A DNA stretch of 64,000 nt from Aureibaculum sp. 2308TA14-22 (GTDB lineage Bacteria; Bacteroidota; Bacteroidia; Flavobacteriales; Flavobacteriaceae). The DNA lies in NCBI RefSeq assembly GCF_040538665.1, contig NZ_JBEWXT010000001.1:682001-746000 (forward strand). Reading direction: 5' to 3'. The notes under the pieces are model-generated. The model had not been told where the DNA came from and did no database searches. It saw only the letters and a list, made by a program, of their open reading frames with translations. Below are positions 34,437 to 43,913 of this stretch, in pieces. Position 1 is the stretch's first letter; each line of letters starts with the position of its first letter. A program made the position numbers and the translations under genes.

Positions 34437-35852
34437 TTGAGCAATTATAAACACGCCATTACATCAGAAATTTTTGAAATAATTTCTAAAGCATCCCAAT
34501 CATTGGGTCTGGAGAGCTACGTGATTGGTGGTTTTGTACGTGATTTTTTATTGGAACGGAACAGCGGAGCAAAAGACATAGATATTGTTACTGTTGGCAG
34601 TGGTATTGAGCTGGCAAAAAAGGTGGCAGAATTAGTGCCGAATAATCCAAAAATTCAAATTTTTAAAACCTATGGTACAGCAATGCTTCGATTTGAAGAT
34701 GTTGAGGTGGAATTTGTTGGTGCACGCAAAGAATCGTATGCCAAAGAGAGTAGAAATCCTGTGGTAGAAGAAGGCACCTTGCAAGACGACCAAAACCGAC
34801 GTGATTTTACCATAAATGCCATGGCATTGAGTTTAAATAAAGATAATTATGGTGATTTGTTAGATCCGTTTAACGGGACAGAAGATTTGGAAAGCGGAAT
34901 TATAAAAACGCCTTTAGATCCTGATATTACTTATTCCGATGATCCGTTACGGATGATGAGGGCAATTAGATTTGCTACACAACTGAATTTTACCATTGAG
35001 CAAAATTCTTTAAATGCCATTACTAAAAATGCTCATAGAATCGACATTATTACCAAAGAGCGAATTGTTGATGAGTTGCATAAAATTTTATTATCCAAAA
35101 AACCCTCTATTGGGTTTAAATTGTTGGAAAAGACAAACTTGTTACAGCGTTTCTTGCCCGAACTGACTGCTTTAAAAGGGGTAGCTGAGGAGAAAGGACA
35201 ACGCCATAAAGACAATTTTTACCATACGTTGCAGGTTGTAGATAATATTTCGGAACATACCGATAACCTATGGTTACGATGGACAGCACTGTTGCACGAT
35301 ATTGGTAAAGCTCCCACAAAACGTTTTGATAAAAAGCTGGGTTGGACGTTTCACGGTCATGAATTTGTGGGCTCAAAAATGGTGTATAAACTATTTAAAC
35401 GTTTAAAAATGCCATTGAATGAAAAAATGAAATACGTTCAGAAATTGGTGTTATTAAGTTCTAGACCAGTCATTTTAGCCGAAGATGTAACGGATTCTGC
35501 CGTTAGACGTTTAATTTTTGATGCTGGCGAAGACATTGACGATTTAATGACCCATTGCGAAGCCGACATTACTACACAAAACCCAAAAAAGAAAAAACAA
35601 TACCTCAATAATTTTAAAAGGGTACGCGAAAAAATTGCTGATGTTGAAGAACGCGACCAAGTCCGTAATTTTCAACCGCCCATTACGGGAGAACTAATTA
35701 TGGAAACCTTTAACCTAAAACCGTGCCGAGAAATAGGCACCTTAAAAGAAGCGATAAAAGAAGCCATTTTAGAAGGCGAAATTAAAAATGAGTATGATGA
35801 GGCGTATCAGTTTATGTTAAAAAAAGCAGGGGAAATGGGGTTGGAGCAATAA
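34437..35852 (+). CDS. cca: CCA tRNA nucleotidyltransferase / poly(A) polymerase family protein with HD domain
   Basis: 471 residues from TTG 34437. An in-frame stop at 34422 and no suitable ATG leave TTG as the start, and the N-terminus then matches homologues. The nucleotidyltransferase head has GGFVRDFLL and DIDIVTVG, the [10 protein letters not shown] segment recognises nucleotides, and an HD domain near residue 285 ([10 protein letters not shown]) follows. It adds or repairs the 3' CCA of tRNAs; HD forms can also have phosphohydrolase activity. The next gene starts eight bases after its stop. Confidence 0.93.
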   Translation: MSNYKHAITSEIFEIISKASQSLGLESYVIGGFVRDFLLERNSGAKDIDIVTVGSGIELAKKVAELVPNNPKIQIFKTYGTAMLRFEDVEVEFVGARKESYAKESRNPVVEEGTLQDDQNRRDFTINAMALSLNKDNYGDLLDPFNGTEDLESGIIKTPLDPDITYSDDPLRMMRAIRFATQLNFTIEQNSLNAITKNAHRIDIITKERIVDELHKILLSKKPSIGFKLLEKTNLLQRFLPELTALKGVAEEKGQRHKDNFYHTLQVVDNISEHTDNLWLRWTALLHDIGKAPTKRFDKKLGWTFHGHEFVGSKMVYKLFKRLKMPLNEKMKYVQKLVLLSSRPVILAEDVTDSAVRRLIFDAGEDIDDLMTHCEADITTQNPKKKKQYLNNFKRVREKIADVEERDQVRNFQPPITGELIMETFNLKPCREIGTLKEAIKEAILEGEIKNEYDEAYQFMLKKAGEMGLEQ

Positions 35853-35860
35853 AATTATTT

Positions 35861-36343
35861 ATGAGCAATAATTTATTTGAATTAACTATTGGAGCAGTAC
35901 TCATTCTTACAGGAATAATTTTCCTGTATTTATTATTTCTTAGTATTTATATTAATTACAAAATAAATACTTGGAACTCTATTAATGGAAAAATATTAGT
36001 TTCTAATTTATCGAAAAAAGTAAAGCGATATTCAATTGATTTAGATGATTACGGAGATTCAACAGAAATAGCCTACACGAACAAAGTTATTTTTGAATTC
36101 GAAATTGAGAATTGTACTTATGTTTCTGATAGATTATATTATTTGAATTTTAATAAGTGGTTTTTAACCAATAAATTTAAAAAAAGCTTAGCTGAAAAGT
36201 ATATAATAGGCAAAGAAGTTAAAGTATATTATAATCCGAAAGAAATTGAGAAAGCATTTCTAGTTCAAAAAACACCAATAACTATTTTACTTTCTTATTC
36301 TTTATTGAGCATTTTAGGAGGATTATTTTTTATGTTTTGGTAG
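35861..36343 (+). CDS. DUF3592-like membrane protein
   Basis: 160 residues. A membrane helix at about 8-31 and another at the C-terminus (about 138-159) flank an extracytoplasmic or cytoplasmic beta-rich domain with VKVYYNPKEIEKAFL, a hallmark of DUF3592. Function is unknown. It starts eight bases after cca and may be co-transcribed. It is convergent with the pentapeptide-repeat gene. Confidence 0.7.
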   Translation: MSNNLFELTIGAVLILTGIIFLYLLFLSIYINYKINTWNSINGKILVSNLSKKVKRYSIDLDDYGDSTEIAYTNKVIFEFEIENCTYVSDRLYYLNFNKWFLTNKFKKSLAEKYIIGKEVKVYYNPKEIEKAFLVQKTPITILLSYSLLSILGGLFFMFW

Positions 36344-36358
36344 TTCATAAAAATAAAC

Positions 36359-36919
36359 TTACTCCACCACAATCCCATACTGCTGTAATAACCCAATTAG
36401 CCCATCATTAGAAAATTTAGCTCCTTTAATATAGTTTTGTTCAGGGTTTAGGGCATAATTATAGGCTGTAGTAAAATCAGCTCTTTCAATATTGGTTTGG
36501 TCAAAAATTGCATTTTCAAAGTTGCAATTGCTAAAATTCCCATCGCTTACATCGGCTTGTGTAAAATCAACTTCTTGTAAGTTACAATCAATAAATTTTG
36601 GGTTTCGGAATGTTCGGTTATAGAAAGAGGAGAAGTTTAATTGACAGCCTTCAAAACTCACCATACAGGTAAACTTATCAGCTTTATCAAAGGCCAAACC
36701 CAATAATTTACAGTTTTTAAACTGCACTTCATTAAAAACGGTATCGTAAATTTTAGCGGAACTTAAATCGCAATCAAAAAATTCGCAATCTTCAAACGTA
36801 ATTGATGATAAATCGGAATAACTAAAAATACAATCTCTAAATGTACACGCTACATATTCGTCTTTCGGTAAGGGTTCTTTGGTGTAATTTACTTTTTTGA
36901 AAGTTTTATTCTCAATCAT
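36359..36919 (-). CDS. Pentapeptide-repeat protein, Qnr-like layout
   Basis: 186 residues made almost entirely of pentapeptide repeats of the A(D/N)LXX type with Phe or Leu at the centre: CTFRDCIF, ITFEDCEFFDCDL, VDFTQADVSDGNF, ANFDQT-like turns. A short interruption near residues 75-90 divides the coil, and a C-terminal helix (LIGLLQQYGIVVE) could dimerise. The right-handed beta-helix shape recalls Qnr and MfpA, which bind gyrase, but length and sequence do not identify it as a resistance gene. Function remains open. Confidence 0.85.
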   Translation of the reverse strand: MIENKTFKKVNYTKEPLPKDEYVACTFRDCIFSYSDLSSITFEDCEFFDCDLSSAKIYDTVFNEVQFKNCKLLGLAFDKADKFTCMVSFEGCQLNFSSFYNRTFRNPKFIDCNLQEVDFTQADVSDGNFSNCNFENAIFDQTNIERADFTTAYNYALNPEQNYIKGAKFSNDGLIGLLQQYGIVVE

Positions 36920-36999
36920 TCGTCATTTTTTAAATAAAAACTTTATGAACTTAAATCTTCAACAACTACACAATTGAATAAATCCACAATTTAACAGCA

Positions 37000-38142
37000 C
37001 TATTTCAATATATTCCTCGCAATAACCACCTTTTGAATTTCTGTGGTGCCTTCGCCAATAGTACAAAGTTTTGAATCTCTATAAAATTTTTCTACCGGAA
37101 ATTCTTTGCTGTAACCATAACCACCATGAATTTGAACCGCTTCATTGGCAGCTTTTACACACACTTCCGAAGCGTACATTTTTGCCATAGCACCAGCTGT
37201 TGTAACACTTTTTCCTGCATTTTTTAACGAAGCCGCTTTATGTAACAGGAGTTCTGAGGCTTCTATTTCCGTGGCCATATCTGCTAATTTAAAAGAAATG
37301 CCCTGAAACTTGCTTATGGGCTTTCCAAACTGAACACGTTCTTTTGAGTATTTTAAGGAGGCTTCATAAGATCCTTTGGCAATGCCTAAGCTTAAAGCTC
37401 CGATTGATATTCTACCTCCATCCAACACTTTTAAGGCCTGTATAAATCCATCACCCTCATTGCCCAACAATTTGTCTTTGTGTACACGACAATTGTCAAA
37501 AATAAGTTCTGCGGTTTCTGAAGCTCGCATACCTAATTTATCTTCTTTTTTACCCGATGTAAACCCTTTTGTACCTTTTTCTATAACAAAGGCTGACATT
37601 CCGTGGCTATCTCCTTTTTCGCCAGTTCTGGCAATTACTACGGCTACATCTCCGCTAATACCGTGTGTTATAAAGTTTTTTGCTCCGTTTAGTACGTAAT
37701 AATCGCCATCTTTGGTTGCGGTAGTGTTCATGCCGCCGGCATCAGAGCCTGTATTGTGTTCGGTAAGTCCCCATGCACCAATCCATTCGGCTGAAGCTAA
37801 TTTGGGCAACCACTTTTTCTTTTGGGCTTCGTTACCAAAATAATAAATATGGCCACTGCACAGTGAATTATGTGCGGCAACCGATAAACCAATAGAAGGA
37901 TCTACCTTGGAGATTTCTTCGATTATGGCAATGTATTCATGGTAGCCAAAACCTGACCCACCGTACTCTTCGGGAATAAAAACGCTCATAAAGCCCATTT
38001 CACCCGCTTTTTTAAATAGGGAAATAGGAAAGGTTTGAGCCTCGTCCCATTCCATTATATATGGACGGATATATTTCTCAGCAAATTCTTTGGCTGCTTC
38101 AGCTATATGTTTTTGTTCTTCAGAATATTCAAAATTCATCAT
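37000..38142 (-). CDS. Acyl-CoA dehydrogenase
   Basis: 380 residues, the usual length; the start is ATG at 38142 or the adjacent ATG at 38139. FAD-dependent family signatures are present: WGLTEHNTGSDAGGMNT, and VQIHGGYGYSKEFPVEKFYRD followed by IGEGTTEIQ, whose Glu is in the position of the catalytic base. It should oxidise short or medium acyl-CoAs, or a branched-chain acyl-CoA, to 2-enoyl-CoA. Chain length cannot be read from sequence. No other beta-oxidation genes are adjacent. Confidence 0.93.
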   Translation of the reverse strand: MMNFEYSEEQKHIAEAAKEFAEKYIRPYIMEWDEAQTFPISLFKKAGEMGFMSVFIPEEYGGSGFGYHEYIAIIEEISKVDPSIGLSVAAHNSLCSGHIYYFGNEAQKKKWLPKLASAEWIGAWGLTEHNTGSDAGGMNTTATKDGDYYVLNGAKNFITHGISGDVAVVIARTGEKGDSHGMSAFVIEKGTKGFTSGKKEDKLGMRASETAELIFDNCRVHKDKLLGNEGDGFIQALKVLDGGRISIGALSLGIAKGSYEASLKYSKERVQFGKPISKFQGISFKLADMATEIEASELLLHKAASLKNAGKSVTTAGAMAKMYASEVCVKAANEAVQIHGGYGYSKEFPVEKFYRDSKLCTIGEGTTEIQKVVIARNILK

Positions 38143-38208
38143 AAAAGTATAATCGTGTAATTGTTTAACTGTTTAATCGGGATTCAATAAACGTCTATCT
38201 AAAACCGA

Positions 38209-39126
38209 TTAACGAGCTTCCAAATATAACGCTATTCTATCAAATTTATCTAAGGGAAAGTCGGGTATTTTTTTGAGTTCTTCCAACGATTGAATTTCAG
38301 CAACTTCGTCACGATATTCAAATATCTTTTTTGTTAACTCGTAATCAATGTAAATGATTGATAGTACTTCTTTGAAAGAGGCGGTATTTACATTTATTTT
38401 TTTGATAGTTGGGTTGGAAAGTACTTTATATTTTGCCAACACTTTATCGGCTATTTCTTTATCCAGATAATACACTTCGTACAATTGTTGGTTTATTGAA
38501 AATCCGCCTAACTTGGTTCTATAGCTAACAATACGTTGCGACAGCTTTTCACCTATTCCATTAATAGATTGTAATTCTTCTGCAGTAGCTGTGTTCAAAT
38601 CGCGAATTTCAACTGGTTTTTCAGGTGCTTTAGTTGTCGGTTTATTACTTTTTTCTTGAGCCTGAAACATATTATTCTCCCATTTTTTTGAGTTCTTTTT
38701 AGGGTTTGTTACCCAATCTGGAAATTTAAAATACGGAGAAATTACATCCAATAAACTGTCCGAAATTTTTGTGATTTCTTGAAACTCTTTTGCGGAGTTT
38801 ACAAATTTTCCATCAGCCCTGTGTTTTAAAATCCTATCGATTTCTTCAGTGGTCATACCTAACTGATAGCCTTTAAAATCGGTTATAAAACTTGGGTTGA
38901 ATGGGTAAATTTTTGGAATTGATTTTTCCTCATTCTCTACTATCTTAATTTGCTTTAAAGAATCAATCTTTTCTTGTATTTTACTGATTTCAATTTCATT
39001 GGGAGCAGTATCATTTCCAAGCATTGGAATGACAAAAAAATAAATAAGTTGCAAGAGAATAATGATTAAGGCCAAAAAGAAAATCCCATTCCGTTGGCTT
39101 TTATTAAACCAGAAATGGGATTTCAT
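38209..39126 (-). CDS. ComEA-like helix-hairpin-helix protein, membrane anchored
   Basis: 305 residues. One N-terminal membrane helix (about 14-35) is followed by a linker and two or three helix-hairpin-helix units: an early degenerate one near residues 90-105, LNTATAEELQSINGIGEKL near 178, and VNTASFKEVLSIIYID near 247. HhH proteins of this type bind DNA without sequence specificity; ComEA acts in DNA uptake. Whether this protein serves competence is inferred. It lies between an acyl-CoA dehydrogenase and an amino acid transporter, 20 bp from the latter. Confidence 0.8.
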   Translation of the reverse strand: MKSHFWFNKSQRNGIFFLALIIILLQLIYFFVIPMLGNDTAPNEIEISKIQEKIDSLKQIKIVENEEKSIPKIYPFNPSFITDFKGYQLGMTTEEIDRILKHRADGKFVNSAKEFQEITKISDSLLDVISPYFKFPDWVTNPKKNSKKWENNMFQAQEKSNKPTTKAPEKPVEIRDLNTATAEELQSINGIGEKLSQRIVSYRTKLGGFSINQQLYEVYYLDKEIADKVLAKYKVLSNPTIKKINVNTASFKEVLSIIYIDYELTKKIFEYRDEVAEIQSLEELKKIPDFPLDKFDRIALYLEAR

Positions 39127-39145
39127 ATTTACTTGATTTTATAAA

Positions 39146-40771
39146 TTAACTAGCCTTATCAGCTTTTATTGCACCTACATACTTTTTCAATTCTTCTTTT
39201 ACTCTAGGGAACAGCAGTAATAGTCCAATCATATTTGGAAAAACTAAAGCTAATATCATTGCATCAGAGAATTTTATAACGGCATCTAAAGTAGCAGCAG
39301 CACCAATAACAACAAATACTAAGAATAATATTTTGTAAACAATATCAGCAGTTTTACCTTTTCCAAAAAGATACTTCCATGATTGCAATCCGTAATAGGA
39401 CCAAGATATCATTGTAGAAAATGCAAATAATACAATGGCAATGGTTAGTACATAAGAAAAGTGAGGTATAACGGCATCAAAAGCTCTAGATGTTAAATCA
39501 ACACCCCCTAAGCTTTCACCCGTACCATTTAAAATTACATTACTACCATCAACAGCACCATAGGCAAAAACACTTTGCATGTTAGCCCCATCAATATTAA
39601 AAAAGATAATTACTAATGCTGTCATTGTACAAATAACAACAGTATCAATAAAAGGTTCTAAAAGAGCAACAACACCTTCCGAAGCTGCATAATTAGTTTT
39701 AACGGCCGAGTGAGCAATCGCTGCAGAACCAGCACCAGCTTCATTTGAAAAAGCAGCACGCTGAAAACCAACAATAAGTACTCCAATAAAACCACCTACA
39801 CCAGCCATTGGTGTGAATGCACCATTAAAAATTAATCCAAAGGCATCATCAATATATTGATAGTTAGCAAATATTATAATTAAAGCGGCCAATACATATA
39901 TACCCGCCATAAAGGGAACAATTTTTTCCGTAATACTAGCAATTCTTTTAATACCACCAATAATTACAATACCTACAAGAACTGCTAAGATAATTCCTAT
40001 AATAAATCCTGTAGCTCCACCTTCAAGTCCCATTAATGAAGAAAGTTGTACTGTTGCTTGATTAGATTGGAAAGCATTACCACCACCAAAAGAAGCACCA
40101 ACACATAAGATAGCAAAAAGACCACCGAGTACTTTTCCTAAACCACCCATTTTCTTTTCTTTAAGTGCTTTTGATAAGTAATACATTGGTCCACCGTGTA
40201 CAGTTCCATCAGCATCTACATCTCTATATTTTACACCAAGGGTACACTCCACAAATTTTGTTGACATTCCTATCAAACCACAAACTATCATCCAGAAAGT
40301 TGCACCTGGACCACCTAGTGCAATTGCTACTGCAACACCAGCTATATTACCTAAACCAACTGTACCAGAAACAGCTGTTGCCAATGCTTGAAAATGCGAA
40401 ACCTCTCCATGATTACCTTCATCTCTAATTGTATTTGGTATATCACCGTCAACTAAATCCATGTCAGTTTTTTCGACACCTCTATTTTCAATTTCATCAT
40501 ATTTTCCTCTAACCGTATTAATGGCTAATGGAAATTTAGTAATACTTGGAAATTTAAAATAGATAGTAAAAAATGAAGCACCCAACACTAAAAGGATTAC
40601 CACAAAAGGGACATTGTATTCACCAATGGGTACGGTAGTTAAAACCAAATTTTCCCACCAAACGGCCTTGGGCATAAACCAATCGTTAATACGTTCGTCT
40701 AGCCCTTTTTCTTGGGCAAATATTGCTATTGGAGTCAGAAATAATAGTAAACTTAGTAACTTTTTATTCAT
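39146..40771 (-). CDS. Alanine/glycine:cation symporter (AGCS family)
   Basis: 541 residues with about 11 membrane helices. The family motif region GLGNIAGVAVAIALGGPGA is clear, as is GFQRAAFSNEAGAGSAAIA, which contributes to substrate binding. An N-terminal signal-like segment precedes the first helix. AGCS proteins import alanine, glycine or D-alanine with Na+. A relatively long periplasmic loop carries DGSNVILNGTGESLGG. It is probably first in a unit with the HhH protein gene. Confidence 0.92.
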   Translation of the reverse strand: MNKKLLSLLLFLTPIAIFAQEKGLDERINDWFMPKAVWWENLVLTTVPIGEYNVPFVVILLVLGASFFTIYFKFPSITKFPLAINTVRGKYDEIENRGVEKTDMDLVDGDIPNTIRDEGNHGEVSHFQALATAVSGTVGLGNIAGVAVAIALGGPGATFWMIVCGLIGMSTKFVECTLGVKYRDVDADGTVHGGPMYYLSKALKEKKMGGLGKVLGGLFAILCVGASFGGGNAFQSNQATVQLSSLMGLEGGATGFIIGIILAVLVGIVIIGGIKRIASITEKIVPFMAGIYVLAALIIIFANYQYIDDAFGLIFNGAFTPMAGVGGFIGVLIVGFQRAAFSNEAGAGSAAIAHSAVKTNYAASEGVVALLEPFIDTVVICTMTALVIIFFNIDGANMQSVFAYGAVDGSNVILNGTGESLGGVDLTSRAFDAVIPHFSYVLTIAIVLFAFSTMISWSYYGLQSWKYLFGKGKTADIVYKILFLVFVVIGAAATLDAVIKFSDAMILALVFPNMIGLLLLFPRVKEELKKYVGAIKADKAS

Positions 40772-40940
40772 AATAAAAGGAGTTGATTTTTTAATTTTTA
40801 TGTTGCAATATCATAAAAAAAATGGAGTTAATGAAAGTTTTGTGACTAAATATTGAATTAATCTTACTTTATTGTTTTTTAAAATCATAAAAAATGATTA
40901 CCTTTTACCGTAATTTTAAAACTATACGTCAAAAATAACT

Positions 40941-41303
40941 ATGAGTAAAAAAACATTAGTAATAGGTGCTTCAATCAAACCCAGCAGATACGCTTACATA
41001 GCGATAAAAAGATTACTTGATAAGAATTATGAGGTTAAAGCAATAGGCTCAAAGCAGGGGTTAATTGGTATAGTGAGAATTGAAACCGGTAAACCTCCAT
41101 ACAAAGATATTGACACTGTTACATTGTATTTGAACCCTGAACGACAAGCGGAGTATTACGATTATATTATTTCATTACAACCCAAGCGTGTTATTTTTAA
41201 TCCGGGTACAGAAAATCCAGAGCTTGTCAAATTGCTAAATAAAAACAATATTGAAGCAGAAATAGCTTGTACGTTAGTCTTACTGTCGATAGATGAGTAT
41301 TAA
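40941..41303 (+). CDS. CoA-binding domain protein (YccU-like)
   Basis: 120 residues forming a single Rossmann-like CoA-binding domain: KTLVIGASIKPSRYAYIAIK, then VKAIGSK, VTLYLNPERQ and a C-terminal EIACTLVLLS. Members of this COG1832-like group bind CoA in vitro, with no known physiological role. It is convergent with the RNase Z gene; the last four bases of the two genes overlap (41300-41303). Confidence 0.85.
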   Translation: MSKKTLVIGASIKPSRYAYIAIKRLLDKNYEVKAIGSKQGLIGIVRIETGKPPYKDIDTVTLYLNPERQAEYYDYIISLQPKRVIFNPGTENPELVKLLNKNNIEAEIACTLVLLSIDEY

Positions 41304-42256
41304 TTTTGATGAGCAATTATCAATTCATCAGGTACTTTACTGTCTATTTTAATTATCTTACCTGCTTTAGCAAGAATTACATTTTCGAAAACAGTTTTAG
41401 CTTCTTGTTTAAAAAGTTCAATATCATTATATCTACTCGAATAATGACCAAGTATCAATTGTCCCACATTCGCTTTTCTTGCAATTTTGCCAGCTTCTTC
41501 AGCAGTAGAGTGTTTAGTGGTAAGTGCGGTTTCTTGCCTGTCCTTTAAAAAAGTAGCTTCATGGTAAAGCAAGTCCACATTTTTTATTATTGAAGTAATC
41601 TCTGGCTTGTAAACGGTGTCGCTACAAAAAGCATAGCTCAAAGATTTATTAGGATTAAATGTAAGTTTATGGTTTTCAATAACTTGCCCATCATCTTTTA
41701 TAAAATCTTTACCATCTTTTAAGTTTTGATAATCGCAAATTTCAATTTCAGAATTTTCTTTAATTGCTTCAATATTCAGTTTTCGTTCCCCGATTTTTTC
41801 TTTAAATAAAAAACCATTGGTATAAACGCGATGCTCTAGAGGAATAGTATATACTTCCACCTCATCGTCTTCAAAAATAAGTTCGCTTTTATCGCTTTGA
41901 AGTTCATGATAGACAATGTCAAACTGTGGCCAAGAATTGCTTGTCCGCAATTGTAAGGTTATAATTTCCTTGAGTCCAATTGGAGCATAAATATGCAAAT
42001 CGTTTTTACGATTTAAAAGTCCAAAGGTTGAAATAAGCCCAATTAAACCAAAAAAATGATCTCCGTGTAAATGTGAGATAAAAATGTTGTCTATAGTAGA
42101 GAACTTGATTTTGTACTTTCTAAGTTGCACCTGTGTCCCTTCACCACAATCAATTAAAAACCGCCTATTATTAATTTCTAAATACTGTGACGTTGGATGA
42201 GCAAAAGTTCTCGGCGTAGCCGAATGGCAACCTAATATGGTCAAGCTTATACTCAT
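41300..42256 (-). CDS. rnz: Ribonuclease Z
   Basis: 318 residues, metallo-beta-lactamase fold. The N-terminal LGCHSATPR and the metal motif SHLHGDHFFGL (HxHxDH) are those of tRNase Z; later ligands are AFCSDTVY and GHYSSRYND. It cleaves the 3' trailer of tRNA precursors. Its ATG overlaps the stop of the upstream T9SS-tail gene as ATGA. It is the last gene of a five-gene unit led by pyrR and pyrB. Confidence 0.95.
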   Translation of the reverse strand: MSISLTILGCHSATPRTFAHPTSQYLEINNRRFLIDCGEGTQVQLRKYKIKFSTIDNIFISHLHGDHFFGLIGLISTFGLLNRKNDLHIYAPIGLKEIITLQLRTSNSWPQFDIVYHELQSDKSELIFEDDEVEVYTIPLEHRVYTNGFLFKEKIGERKLNIEAIKENSEIEICDYQNLKDGKDFIKDDGQVIENHKLTFNPNKSLSYAFCSDTVYKPEITSIIKNVDLLYHEATFLKDRQETALTTKHSTAEEAGKIARKANVGQLILGHYSSRYNDIELFKQEAKTVFENVILAKAGKIIKIDSKVPDELIIAHQN

Positions 42257-42609
42257 TTAATAACAATCCGTTTCGATTTAATTTCGGTATTGGTTTTAAT
42301 TGAATAAATATAAATTCCTGAATCTAGCTTGTCTCGGTAGAACGGAATAGAATTGGCACCAACTTTAGTGGTGTATTTTTGTGAATATACCACATTGCCT
42401 ATTAGGTCTTTTACCGAAAATTCTATTTCAAAAACAGCAACTGCTTTGAATTTAATTTTCGTTGTAACGCTAAAAGGATTTGGTGAGGCAACAATTTCTT
42501 TTACGACAGTAACCGAATCTGGGGTAGAGCCGCTTTTTTCTTGCTGTTGTGCTACAACCGCTGAAGAAAATGAAACCAATAAAATAAATAAGAGTAGTTT
42601 TTTTACCAT
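42253..42609 (-). CDS. Small exported protein consisting of a T9SS-type C-terminal domain
   Basis: 118 residues. A signal peptide (about 1-20) is followed by a 25-residue linker and then a Por-secretion-tail-like domain: ASPNPFSVTTKIKF, KDLIGNVVYSQ, LDSGIYIYSIKT and terminal SKRIVIK. In type IX secretion substrates this domain is the export signal and is normally attached to a large cargo. Here there is no cargo. It is in the middle of a pyr-rnz operon, with an ATGA overlap to rnz. It may be a relic of a secreted protein or a small surface protein. Confidence 0.75.
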   Translation of the reverse strand: MVKKLLLFILLVSFSSAVVAQQQEKSGSTPDSVTVVKEIVASPNPFSVTTKIKFKAVAVFEIEFSVKDLIGNVVYSQKYTTKVGANSIPFYRDKLDSGIYIYSIKTNTEIKSKRIVIK

Positions 42610-42653
42610 AAGCTATTTAAAGTTTTTCCCATAATTTAGTGTAATGTTTAGGA

Positions 42654-42986
42654 TTAAAATCCTAAATCTCTTTCAATATTTTCCATTTCTACTATATCCC
42701 TAGCTTCAACTAGTGTAGGTACAGCAATTATTTCGTCGGGGAAGTTGTCTGCCTCAATCTCATTTAAAATAATAACAAAAGACATGCCATTATTTCTATG
42801 CTGTTCTACAATTGGCAAAAATAATAAGATATTTTCTATATCTACCCCTTTAGTCATAGAAAAATCAAGAATAATATTCTCGTTTTTAAAATTAATATAT
42901 TTTTTTGAGAAATCCGAAAAAAAATCATCAAATGATAATTTTTCATTTCTGAAAACAGTTGCTAAATCCGTTTTTTCTATACTCAT
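42654..42986 (-). CDS. STAS-like small protein
   Basis: 110 residues, cytoplasmic. An alternating strand-helix pattern (NIILDFSMTK, ILLFLPIVEQHR, FVIILNE, VPTLVEARDIVEMENIERDLGF) resembles STAS / anti-anti-sigma proteins; the C-terminal ERDLGF is strongly conserved in flavobacterial homologues as I recall them. The Ser phosphorylated in true anti-anti-sigma factors is not obvious. It overlaps pyrB as ATGA and precedes the T9SS-tail gene, a gene order that recurs beside rnz. Confidence 0.6.
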   Translation of the reverse strand: MSIEKTDLATVFRNEKLSFDDFFSDFSKKYINFKNENIILDFSMTKGVDIENILLFLPIVEQHRNNGMSFVIILNEIEADNFPDEIIAVPTLVEARDIVEMENIERDLGF

Positions 42987-43912
42987 TTTTTTATTTGTTG
43001 TGCTAATAAATAGATAACTGCCATTCTAATGGCTACTCCGTTTTCTACCTGATTTAAAATAATGGACTGATTTGAGTCCGCAACATCACTCGTAATTTCA
43101 ACACCTCTATTTATCGGACCTGGGTGCATTATCACAATTTTCTTGCCAAGGCTGTTCAATAGTTCTTTGTTAATACCAAAAAGCTGTGTATACTCTCTAA
43201 TTGATGGAAAATAATTAATATCCATCCGTTCGTGCTGTACACGCAAAACATTAGCAACATCGCACCAAGCCAACGCTTTTTTCAGATTGGTTTCAACTTC
43301 TACGCCTAAACTTGTAATGTGTTTTGGAATTAATGTTGTTGGACCACAAACTTTAACTTTTGCACCTTGTAGTTGTAAAGCGAAAATATTTGACAACGCA
43401 ACTCTTGAGTGCAAAATATCGCCGATGATTACAACTTTTTTTCCTTTGACAGTACCTAATTCTTCTTTAATCGAATAACTGTCCAATAAGGCCTGTGTTG
43501 GATGTTCATGTGCTCCGTCACCTGCATTTATAATTCTTGCATCTACGTGTTTTGATAAAAAAACGCCCGCACCAACATTTGGATGCCGCATTATAACAAT
43601 ATCAACTTTCATAGAAAGGATATTATTTACGGTATCTATTAATGTTTCTCCTTTTTTTACCGAGGACTGACTTGCAGAAAAATTAATTATATCTGCCGAA
43701 AGTCTTTTTTCGGCCAGTTCAAAAGACAATTTTGTTCTAGTACTGTTTTCAAAAAACAAATTGGCAATGGTAATATCTCTTAACGAAGGTACTTTCTTTA
43801 TGGGTCTATTAATCACTTCTTTAAAATGGTCTGCAGTTTCAAAAATTAGATCAATATCTTCTTTTTTAAGATATTTGATTCCTAATAAATGGTCTGTGCT
43901 TAACGCTTTCAT
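42983..43912 (-). CDS. pyrB: Aspartate carbamoyltransferase catalytic subunit PyrB
   Basis: 309 residues. The carbamoyl-phosphate loop FFENSTRTKLSFELA (STRT) and RHPNVGAG, HPTQALLD and MHPGPINRGVE identify aspartate transcarbamoylase. It makes carbamoyl aspartate in pyrimidine synthesis. No pyrI regulatory subunit is adjacent. It begins one base after the pyrR stop and overlaps the next gene by ATGA, so it is in the pyrR operon. Confidence 0.96.
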   Translation of the reverse strand: MKALSTDHLLGIKYLKKEDIDLIFETADHFKEVINRPIKKVPSLRDITIANLFFENSTRTKLSFELAEKRLSADIINFSASQSSVKKGETLIDTVNNILSMKVDIVIMRHPNVGAGVFLSKHVDARIINAGDGAHEHPTQALLDSYSIKEELGTVKGKKVVIIGDILHSRVALSNIFALQLQGAKVKVCGPTTLIPKHITSLGVEVETNLKKALAWCDVANVLRVQHERMDINYFPSIREYTQLFGINKELLNSLGKKIVIMHPGPINRGVEITSDVADSNQSIILNQVENGVAIRMAVIYLLAQQIKK

Positions 43913-43913
43913 T

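Noticed and set aside
36359-36919. Qnr quinolone-resistance gene
   Set aside because: Only the general pentapeptide-repeat layout is shared; there is no specific similarity that I can see.
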